Positions 42,153 through 48,972 of a stretch of 50,548 bases of DNA are shown piece by piece. The DNA is from Clostridiales bacterium (GTDB lineage Bacteria; Bacillota; Limnochordia; Darwinibacteriales; B1SED10-159), in the NCBI GenBank assembly GCA_003559095.1, contig PWMW01000040.1, forward strand, positions 1 through 50,548, read 5' to 3'. Numbering within the stretch: position 1 is the first letter of the stretch; each line of letters starts with the position of its first letter. The position numbers and the translations under genes were made by a program. Below the pieces are notes generated by a model. The model was not told the DNA's origin. It worked only from the letters and a program-made list of their open reading frames with translations, and did not search any database.

Positions 42153-43643
42153 TTATTCGTACAAAGAAGCGGCGTCAATGACGTACACCGGATAGTTGTA
42201 CCATCCCTCAAGACCGCTGCGCAGCACAGCCAGCTGTTCCGGATCCATGATGAAGATCCCTGCAGCCTCTTCTGCTAGAATCTGCTGTGCCTTTTGATAA
42301 AGACCTGGCCGCTCCTTGTCGTCCGCCTGCATAGCTTCATCGATGAGCGCATCATAGTCGGCATTGTCGAAATTAAAGAAGTTGCGACTGGACGTGGAAT
42401 GGTAGCGCACGAGGACACTATGAGGGTCCAATCGTCCAGCCAATCCCACAATGGTGGCATCGTAGTTACGCTGGCTGTAGACACGTTCCAGCCATGTTCC
42501 CCACTCGATAATGTTCAGTTCCACCTGGACGCCGATGGCAGCCAGCTGCTGCGCCAAAATTTCGCCTGTTTGGACGTGAATTTGGTACGGTGCTGGCAAA
42601 TCCAGGGTAAACCGCAAATCTTCCTGACCAGCGTCCGCCAGCAGTTCCTGGGCTGCGGTCAGGTCGTGCGGGTTAGTCTGTTCTAGTCCTTCCTGGAAGT
42701 ACACTTCCATGGCCGGGCTGAGGCCGCTGTAGAGGGCGGTACCGTGACCCCAAGCCGCTCCTGTGATAATCTCATCCCGGTCCACGGCCATGGCCAAAGC
42801 ACGGCGCACCCGGACGTCGTCGAAGGGCGGCCGCTTATTGTTCATAACCAGCAACTGAACCAAGTTCATGGGACCGGGAATCACCTGCAGCTGGGGGTCA
42901 TCCGTCACTTGATGGGCCAGGCTGGGGTCGAGGCGCGGGATCACATCAATTTGGCCGGCTTTCAGGCTGAGAATGGCCGAATTGTCATCGGGAATGATGG
43001 CAAACACCACCTGGGCAAAATGCGGCAGTTCGTCCGCCCAATGTTCCTCAAATCGCTGCAGACGAACTTCTTGGTTAGGACGCCACTGCACAAACTGGTA
43101 AGGTCCGCTGCCCACTGGATTTTGGGCCAAATCATCAGCGCCCTCTGGGATAATGGCCGCGGCCACTTCCGCCAGGGAAGCCAAGAACGGTCCGTGGGGC
43201 TGCGACAGTTCGATGACCACGGCGCTGTCTTCGGCGACAACGTCGGCAATCACGGCATATTCCCCGGCTCGCTGGGAAATTTCGGGATCCCGCAGGCGGT
43301 TCAGGGAGTACACCACGTCAGTGCTGGTCACCGGCTGCCCATTGTGGAAGGACGCCGAGCGCAGCTCAAAGGTGTACTGCAGACCATCGGCCGATGCCGT
43401 CCAATGAGAGGCTAAGGCCGGCTGAATGGAGCCGTCAGGGCCGGCTTTGACTAGCCCTTCGTAGATGTTAAAGGCAATCTCACCAGTGGCTGCGGCCACG
43501 GAACGATGGGGATCAAAACTGTCTGGATCTGTGGGAATGGCAATGGTCAGCGGACGCTGGGCGGCCACTGAGCCCATCCCCAACGTCACGGATAACAACA
43601 GTAGCACCAACACCGCACCTGCAATTTTCCCTGCGGTTTTCAT
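42153..43643 (-). CDS. Extracellular solute-binding protein, family 5 (cassette 4)
   Basis: A 496-residue binding protein with a long hydrophobic signal segment and cleavage near SVAAQ, again without a lipobox Cys. The mature start RPLTIAIPTDPDSFDPHRSV is typical of family 5. AGGAGG lies eight bases before the ATG at 43643. It begins 12 bases after the TetR stop, so regulator and transport genes share one message. Confidence 0.93.
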   Translation of the reverse strand: MKTAGKIAGAVLVLLLLSVTLGMGSVAAQRPLTIAIPTDPDSFDPHRSVAAATGEIAFNIYEGLVKAGPDGSIQPALASHWTASADGLQYTFELRSASFHNGQPVTSTDVVYSLNRLRDPEISQRAGEYAVIADVVAEDSAVVIELSQPHGPFLASLAEVAAAIIPEGADDLAQNPVGSGPYQFVQWRPNQEVRLQRFEEHWADELPHFAQVVFAIIPDDNSAILSLKAGQIDVIPRLDPSLAHQVTDDPQLQVIPGPMNLVQLLVMNNKRPPFDDVRVRRALAMAVDRDEIITGAAWGHGTALYSGLSPAMEVYFQEGLEQTNPHDLTAAQELLADAGQEDLRFTLDLPAPYQIHVQTGEILAQQLAAIGVQVELNIIEWGTWLERVYSQRNYDATIVGLAGRLDPHSVLVRYHSTSSRNFFNFDNADYDALIDEAMQADDKERPGLYQKAQQILAEEAAGIFIMDPEQLAVLRSGLEGWYNYPVYVIDAASLYE

Positions 43644-43655
43644 TATCACTGCCTC

Positions 43656-44264
43656 CTAACGGGCCTTCAAGCCCATCTCCAGAACTCGCAGTACCTGCTC
43701 AATGAAATGCAGATGGTCCTGCCAGTCCTGGGAACGTACATGCTGAAAATCGTCAATTAATTGCCTGCCCACGGAATGATACACAAAGAACGCCGCTTCC
43801 TTCGGGATATCGCCAGCAATGATCCCTGCAGTTTGCGCTTCACTGACCATGCGGTGAAAATCTGCTTCCCGTTGGGCTAGGCCTGAGCGAATGTCCTCTT
43901 GAATGGCCGTATCGCGGCTTTCCCAAAACTGGTGAATTACCTGATGGAGCAAAGGATGTTCACGGGAAAACAAGTAGGTAGCTTTGTAGTAGGCTACCAC
44001 TTGATCAAAGAATGGCAAATTCGCCTGCCAAACGGGATCGAGGTAGGTTTTCTTAACCCCATAGGCGTGCTCCACTACGTAGCGATACAACTCCTGTTTG
44101 TTGGCGAAGTATTGGTACATACTGCCTTTGGCAATACCCAGCACCGCCACGATCCGGGACAACGATGCCGTTTCGTAAGGATGGCGGGCAAACTCCCGGG
44201 CCGCCGCATCAAGAATTTGTTCCCGCTTGGCCTGGGGCAAGTTGCGAAAGGTCTCCTTCGGCAC
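43656..44264 (-). CDS. TetR-family transcriptional regulator
   Basis: A 202-residue repressor. The N-terminal helix-turn-helix runs AAREFARHPYETASLSRIVA, then GIAKGSMYQYFANKQEL (about 43-59), the TetR recognition-helix signature. The C-terminal ligand domain is variable. It starts at GTG with GGAGGTGA upstream. It is the first gene of the unit with the solute-binding protein and permease genes of cassette 4, and an inverted repeat lies between its promoter and start, so autoregulation is likely; the inducer is probably a substrate of the transporter (inference). Confidence 0.92.
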   Translation of the reverse strand: MPKETFRNLPQAKREQILDAAAREFARHPYETASLSRIVAVLGIAKGSMYQYFANKQELYRYVVEHAYGVKKTYLDPVWQANLPFFDQVVAYYKATYLFSREHPLLHQVIHQFWESRDTAIQEDIRSGLAQREADFHRMVSEAQTAGIIAGDIPKEAAFFVYHSVGRQLIDDFQHVRSQDWQDHLHFIEQVLRVLEMGLKAR

Positions 44265-44279
44265 CGTCTCACCTCCAAT

Positions 44280-44295
44280 GTGACCGCCTAGTCAC
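44280..44295. promoter_or_regulatory. Probable TetR operator
   Basis: GTGAC, six bases, GTCAC: 5-base perfect outer arms in a 16-base window, lying between the -10 box and the TetR start. Location and TGAC/GTCA half-site type suit a TetR-family operator. Confidence 0.55.
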
Positions 44296-44306
44296 TTGAT
44301 GGGTTC

Positions 44307-44335
44307 AGTATAACAGAAAAAGACTGCTGGTTCAA
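44307..44335 (-). promoter_or_regulatory. SigA-type promoter of the TetR-cassette 4 unit
   Basis: On the minus strand TTGAAC (44330-44335), a 17-base spacer and TATACT (44307-44312). The -35 box overlaps the stop codon of the upstream chromate-transporter gene. Confidence 0.78.
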
Positions 44336-44895
44336 TATGAAAAAACCAGCAGCCCCAAGACGGCGGAGACAATGATTGTTTTGATGGGATCTTTCTTGAA
44401 ACGATGCACAGCCAGAAAGGCACCAACAGCAATGACTGCGCTGCGAGGATCCACGGGCAGTGCAGTCAGATCTGCGTCGGCCAACGGGTCATACAGCAGA
44501 GCGGTTCTCCCTATGTAGATGGCCGCACCAGCGATCAGGGCGACCATGGCCGGTCGGATACCGCTGAAGATGGACTTCGTGATGGGATGCTCCTTATGTT
44601 TGCTCCAAAACTGTGATAGACCTACGATGATCAACAGTGACGGTAAGGCTACGGAACCGGTCGCCACTAGCGATCCCAACACGCCTGCCACGCGAAATCC
44701 GACGAATGTAGCGGCATTGATGCCGATAGCTCCGGGGGTCATTTCGGCGATGGCCACGATGTCAATGAATTCAGCATTGCTCAGCCAACCGTGACTGACG
44801 ATCTCGTGTTGGATCAGGGGCAGCATCGCGTAACCGCCGCCGATGGTAAACAGGCCAATGCGGAAGAACACCAATGCCAAATCAATCAGGACCAT
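44332..44895 (-). CDS. Chromate transporter (ChrA), second half subunit
   Basis: A 187-residue membrane protein of the short-chain CHR family, with FRIGLFTIGGGYAMLPLIQ near the start and the conserved APGAIGINAATFVGFRVAG-like segment (here TPGAIGINAATFVG). Short ChrA proteins work as pairs; the partner lies immediately upstream. They export chromate or related oxyanions, but many homologues have unknown substrates. The ATG shares one base with the partner's stop (TAATG), so the two are coupled. Confidence 0.9.
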   Translation of the reverse strand: MVLIDLALVFFRIGLFTIGGGYAMLPLIQHEIVSHGWLSNAEFIDIVAIAEMTPGAIGINAATFVGFRVAGVLGSLVATGSVALPSLLIIVGLSQFWSKHKEHPITKSIFSGIRPAMVALIAGAAIYIGRTALLYDPLADADLTALPVDPRSAVIAVGAFLAVHRFKKDPIKTIIVSAVLGLLVFSY

Positions 44896-45479
44896 TAGTG
44901 CACCTCCTTGGGTGCGAAGACATAATACATCAGAAAACCGACCAGAGCCCCACCGGCTAGCAGATACAGTACATGGATGGAGGTGAACATATTGAGCAGG
45001 AAGACCACAATGGCTAAGGCCAGAGAACGTTTGTCCCGGCAGGTGCGCAGTCCAATGCGCAGAGCTGCCGCTGCCACCAGACCCACCACCGCGGCGCGAA
45101 TACCGCTGAAGGCCCGCAGCACCCAGATGGATTCCTGCAGCTGTTGGAAAAACGAGGCTATGGAAATGATAATCACCAACGAAGGCCCGATAACCCCAGC
45201 GGCCGCTGCAATGGCCCCCAGGGGCCCAGCTAACCGGTTCCCCAGGAAGATGGCCGTGTTCACAGCAATAATGCCCGGCACGGACTGGGCTAAGGCATAG
45301 ATATCCAAAATCTCTTGACGATCGGTCCAGCCGCGTTTGTCAATAACTTCTTTTTCAATGAGCGGCAGCATAGCGTAACCGCCGCCGAAGGTGAACAGAC
45401 CGATGCGGAACCAGGAAGAAAACAGCTGCCACCAGAGGGCAGGACCCGGCTCCGGAGTGCTTGTGGCACGAGACTGCAT
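44895..45479 (-). CDS. Chromate transporter (ChrA), first half subunit
   Basis: A 194-residue membrane protein, paralogue of the next gene, with FRIGLFTFGGGYAMLPLIEK and SVPGIIAVNTAIFLGNRLAG. The ATG at 45479 is chosen because AAAAGGAG lies about 11 bases upstream; a longer frame has no family similarity. Together the pair makes the dimeric short-chain ChrA exporter. The upstream leader has a long hairpin and a tandem repeat (see separate entries). Confidence 0.9.
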   Translation of the reverse strand: MQSRATSTPEPGPALWWQLFSSWFRIGLFTFGGGYAMLPLIEKEVIDKRGWTDRQEILDIYALAQSVPGIIAVNTAIFLGNRLAGPLGAIAAAAGVIGPSLVIIISIASFFQQLQESIWVLRAFSGIRAAVVGLVAAAALRIGLRTCRDKRSLALAIVVFLLNMFTSIHVLYLLAGGALVGFLMYYVFAPKEVH

Positions 45480-45527
45480 AGATGTTTCGACTCCTTTTTC
45501 TGGAAACTTTGACGACACAAGAGCAGA

Positions 45528-45587
45528 CCCCCTCGATCCACGGCCCATTCGCCCACAGGCAGGGGGAATGAATCAAGGGGGCTTTTT
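45528..45587 (+). other. Large hairpin in the chromate-transporter leader, terminator-like on the plus strand
   Basis: Outer arms 45528-45537 and 45572-45581 (one mismatch), inner arms CATTC at 45546-45550 and GAATG at 45566-45570. Five T follow on the plus strand (45583-45587). No plus-strand gene precedes it, so it could be an antisense terminator or a structured leader of the minus-strand gene. Confidence 0.5.
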
Positions 45588-45638
45588 CATCGGGAACTGC
45601 TAGATCAAATGAGGTCTTCACTGCCAGGTCAGCATTGG

Positions 45639-45670
45639 ACCGCCAAACAAGAACCGCCAAACAAGAACCG
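45639..45670. repeat. Tandem 14-base direct repeat upstream of the chromate-transporter genes
   Basis: The unit GCCAAACAAGAACC occurs twice head to tail (45642-45655 and 45656-45669); the 14-base periodicity extends over 32 bases. It lies about 160-190 bases before the first chrA-type start and could be a regulator-binding direct repeat or a replication-slippage duplication. Confidence 0.7.
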
Positions 45671-45747
45671 AAAAACCCGGTCAGGAGGAATTTCGGTGAC
45701 CATGAGCTCGCAAGATTCCGCTGCCACTAGAGGTTTGCAGAGGACAT

Positions 45748-46920
45748 TTAAAAGAGCGGCACCACAGCCCGCAGGGTCGCCCGATAGGCGAAGCCCGTAT
45801 TGTCCTCTTGATGTTGGAATTGGTTCACATACGCAACTTCCAGATTGGCGCCCACGTCGAACCCCTGGGGTAGGGACACCAACGCATCACCATGCAGGCC
45901 ATAGTGGTATTCCGGAATGCCGGCCATGAATGGCTGTTCCCGCATGCGGGTCCGATCCCACTTAATCAGCTGGCGAGTTCCGTCATCTTCAGCGCCAAAG
46001 CCACGGAAGAAGACGCCGCCCTTCCACTGCAGGTCCCATACATTCAGTTCTCCCCTGGCTTCCAACCACAGTTCCTGCACATCATCGCCTAACGCATGGC
46101 CAATGGATGCTTGTCCTAAGGAATAGGTGGCTCCAAGATTGCCGTTGGAATAGGCGTAGTTCATGACACGGCTGTACTCCACAAGCCACCAAGGCCCCTC
46201 CACACCCACCAATAACCCGTACAGCGGTGGGTTCCCGGCGCCGGGGGTCATGGGGAACTCACCCACCACGAACTCACCGTAGAAAGCCAGTTCTTCCCAT
46301 GTATACTGGGCATCCACCAGAAAGAAGGCATTGTTGGGAACGGACGACACACCGGGCATATATTTAGCGGCATAGTATGGCAGGAAGGGAACCCAGTCGA
46401 AAAAGAAGTCCCCGGGAAAGGTAGAATCGGTCACCACGGCCTCACCCAAGCCCAAGGTCAGCTGGGGTAGAATCTGCCAATCCAAGTAATGAACACCTAC
46501 CCGTTTGTAGTCCTCCTCCACGGCCAAATCACCATAGAGTTTCGTGTACTGCCACTGGCTGCCGCCAAAACCATAGCCTGCCTGCAGAAATGTGTTCTGG
46601 CCGGGATCCAACAGCAGCGAGCGATGGCGGCCGCGGCCCACGGAAGTATCCAGCTGCCCGGCAAACACCTGCAGATTCGGTGTCACGTCGTAATGAAGGC
46701 CTACTTTCCAGATCTCTGTTCCGAAGGCATCTAGGTTCTCCATACGGCCAAAAGCAGCGATTCCCAGATCCACCTGGGCCCGATCAAGAATAGGCAGGTT
46801 CGCTTCCAAACTGAGACGATTTTCCCTGCGCTGCATGTTCCACTCCATAGTGAGCTCCCCAGCGCCGACATTGGGTGCGACCAGAAGCAGCAAGCACACT
46901 AGCACTAGTATCCGTTTCAT
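45748..46920 (-). CDS. Wzi-like capsule-assembly/outer-membrane beta-barrel protein
   Basis: A 390-residue exported protein with a signal peptide ending NVGAG. The body has many short amphipathic strands, Tyr/Trp-rich turns and a C-terminal Phe in RAVVPLF, as in outer-membrane barrels. Segments GRGRHRSLLLDPGQ, LTLGLGEAVV, WVPFLPYYAAKYMPG, NNAFFLVDAQYTW and ELAFYGEFVVGEFP follow the order seen in Wzi-type proteins, which anchor capsule polysaccharide at the outer membrane. This family match is from pattern memory and is moderate. ATG at 46920 is chosen over a GTG lying on the ribosome site. It is downstream of the ABC exporter on the same strand, 39 bases away. Confidence 0.62.
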   Translation of the reverse strand: MKRILVLVCLLLLVAPNVGAGELTMEWNMQRRENRLSLEANLPILDRAQVDLGIAAFGRMENLDAFGTEIWKVGLHYDVTPNLQVFAGQLDTSVGRGRHRSLLLDPGQNTFLQAGYGFGGSQWQYTKLYGDLAVEEDYKRVGVHYLDWQILPQLTLGLGEAVVTDSTFPGDFFFDWVPFLPYYAAKYMPGVSSVPNNAFFLVDAQYTWEELAFYGEFVVGEFPMTPGAGNPPLYGLLVGVEGPWWLVEYSRVMNYAYSNGNLGATYSLGQASIGHALGDDVQELWLEARGELNVWDLQWKGGVFFRGFGAEDDGTRQLIKWDRTRMREQPFMAGIPEYHYGLHGDALVSLPQGFDVGANLEVAYVNQFQHQEDNTGFAYRATLRAVVPLF

Positions 46921-46959
46921 GCCGCCATTCACTCCCCTCTGAACTATCGAAACTTGCCG

Positions 46960-48699
46960 CTATGCAGCATCGGTGTCTTTGAACTGCCGCGCATAAAGCC
47001 TTTGGTAGAGGCCATCCTCCTGCATGAGCTGCTCATGGGTGCCAAACTGGACGATCCGTCCTTCTTCCAAAACCGCGATCTTGTCAGCATCCTTAATGGT
47101 AGACAATCGGTGTGCCACCACGATGGACGTTTTGTCCTGCATCAATGTCTGGAAGGCTTCTTGAATCAAGTGCTCGGTCTCGGTGTCGACACTGGATGTG
47201 GCTTCATCGAGAATCAGGATGGGGGCGTCTTTGAGAATAGCTCTGGCAATGCTGAGCCGTTGTTTTTGACCTCCGGACAGTTTGACCCCGCGCTCTCCGA
47301 TGGCTGTATCGTAGCCGTCCTCCAGTTCCACAATGAACTCATGGGCATTGGCCAGTTGGGCAGCCCGCTCAATGTCAACATCGGAAGCATGGGGATTGCC
47401 ATAGAGCAGGTTATCCCGGACGGTGCCGTTGAAAAGAAACACATCCTGCAGCACCACACTGATGTGCTTGCGCAGCGATTGGAACGAAACATCCTTGATG
47501 TCATGGTTATCGATCAAGATCCGTCCCGAGTCTGTGTCGTAGAAGCGTGGGATCAAGCTAATAATGGTCGTTTTGCCCACTCCGGTGGGTCCAACGAGGG
47601 CCAGAGTTTCGCCGTGGTTGACCCGCAGCGAGATATCTCGCAGAACGGGAACGCCGTCGATGTAGGAGAAATCTACGTGCTCAAAGGTAACACTGCCTTG
47701 AACACCCTGCATATCTACGGCACCAGGCTTTTCCGTGATGTCCGGCTCGGTCTCTAGAACCTCAAAGATGCGGTCGGCACTGGCCAGCGCCTGCTGGATG
47801 CCTTCATTGAGACGCGCCAGGACGACAATGGGCTGGTAAAACATGCCCAGGTACAGCAAAAAGGCCACAATATCAGCCACGGGCAGGGCCTGACGCAGGG
47901 CCAAGGCTCCTCCGTAGAAGATCACAATAACGGTACCCGTGGAACCAAGCCACTCGATGGCCGGATGATGAATGGCGTTCAACTTCAAGGCATACATCAG
48001 ATCCAGCGTATAATGGTGGGCTCGCCTCTCCACTCGTTGTTCTTCGCGGTGTTCCCGGGTGAAGATCTGGATTTCCTTGATACCCACAATATTATCCTGC
48101 AGCAGACCATTCAGCTGCGCCATGCGCTCTTGGGCCCGCCGAAAGGCAGGGCGTGCTTTTCTGCCGAACCAATACGCGGTCAGGGCAATAATAGGCATGG
48201 GCAGGAGCGTCCACAAAGCCAAGGACGCATTGAGGCTGAACAGGATCGCGGCTACGCCGAACAGGAGCAGTACATTCACGATGACATCGGGAACGCCGTG
48301 GGCTAACAGCGGCTCAAGATGCTGTGTATCGTTGACAATGCGGGACATGAGCTGTCCCGTCTGTTTGTCTTGGTAGTAGGACAAAGACAGACGCTGCAGA
48401 TGCGTATAAAGGCGGACCCGCAGCTTTTCCACCAGACTCCAAGCGACCCAATGGGCTGTGTAGTTTGTGGCAAAGGCAAAGAGTGCCCGCAGTGAGTACA
48501 GGGCTAACAGCAGAATGCTGAGGCGGACAATGGTCTGCCACTCCTGCCCGAGGCCTCCCTCTACCAAACCTACCACTGCCCGGATAATCCAGGGACCGGC
48601 CAAATTTGTCAGCGTGATCCCTAAGGTTCCAATAATAACCAATCCAACCAAGAGGCGAAACTCCCGCAGGGTTCGCAGCAATTTTATCAGTGAGTCCAT
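46960..48699 (-). CDS. ABC exporter, fused membrane and ATPase domains (MsbA/multidrug type)
   Basis: A 579-residue half-transporter. Six helices (about 15-300) are followed by an ATPase domain with Walker A GPTGVGKTT, signature LSGGQKQRLSIARAIL, Walker B ILILDEATSSVD and switch HRLSTI. It would function as a homodimer exporting lipids, drugs or peptides. The ATG at 48699 has GGAGG nine bases upstream. Because it sits between a phosphoglucomutase and a Wzi-like barrel gene, an envelope lipid or glycan precursor is a reasonable substrate (inference). Confidence 0.9.
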   Translation of the reverse strand: MDSLIKLLRTLREFRLLVGLVIIGTLGITLTNLAGPWIIRAVVGLVEGGLGQEWQTIVRLSILLLALYSLRALFAFATNYTAHWVAWSLVEKLRVRLYTHLQRLSLSYYQDKQTGQLMSRIVNDTQHLEPLLAHGVPDVIVNVLLLFGVAAILFSLNASLALWTLLPMPIIALTAYWFGRKARPAFRRAQERMAQLNGLLQDNIVGIKEIQIFTREHREEQRVERRAHHYTLDLMYALKLNAIHHPAIEWLGSTGTVIVIFYGGALALRQALPVADIVAFLLYLGMFYQPIVVLARLNEGIQQALASADRIFEVLETEPDITEKPGAVDMQGVQGSVTFEHVDFSYIDGVPVLRDISLRVNHGETLALVGPTGVGKTTIISLIPRFYDTDSGRILIDNHDIKDVSFQSLRKHISVVLQDVFLFNGTVRDNLLYGNPHASDVDIERAAQLANAHEFIVELEDGYDTAIGERGVKLSGGQKQRLSIARAILKDAPILILDEATSSVDTETEHLIQEAFQTLMQDKTSIVVAHRLSTIKDADKIAVLEEGRIVQFGTHEQLMQEDGLYQRLYARQFKDTDAA

Positions 48700-48832
48700 G
48701 TGCATCATCCTCCATCATAAATAGTTCGAAGGTCTAAAGAAAAACCCTGCTTTGTTTTGGATTATTTGTTGCGGTCTTTGGGATAACGCAGGATCGCTGC
48801 TGGGAAGCCTATCACCGGAACTGCCGTGGGAT

Positions 48833-48846
48833 CGGTCTTGAGACCG
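48833..48846. repeat. Short inverted repeat upstream of the ABC exporter
   Basis: CGGTCT, two bases, AGACCG: perfect 6-2-6 palindrome about 130 bases before the exporter start. The interval 48700-48972 also holds the phosphoglucomutase terminator and no recognisable gene or confident promoter. Confidence 0.4.
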
Positions 48847-48883
48847 CCAACCCCAACATGGATCGCAGCATTTGGCCCGTGAG

Positions 48884-48908
48884 AAAACCCCCTCAATGAT
48901 CCAGGGGG
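48884..48908 (-). terminator. Intrinsic terminator of the phosphoglucomutase gene
   Basis: Six-base GC arms (48888-48893 and 48903-48908) around a 9-base loop, followed on the minus strand by TTTTCTC. A second GC-rich hairpin lies between it and the gene end. Confidence 0.72.
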
Positions 48909-48972
48909 CTCTCCAGGCGGGCGGTTTGGGCTTCTGCCCGCTGGGTATGGGTCTTGTTCTTTGCTGCGGTCG

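Noticed and set aside
45528-45587. T-box or known riboswitch in the chromate-transporter leader
   Set aside because: No T-box core sequence and no riboswitch consensus I know; reported only as a structured hairpin.
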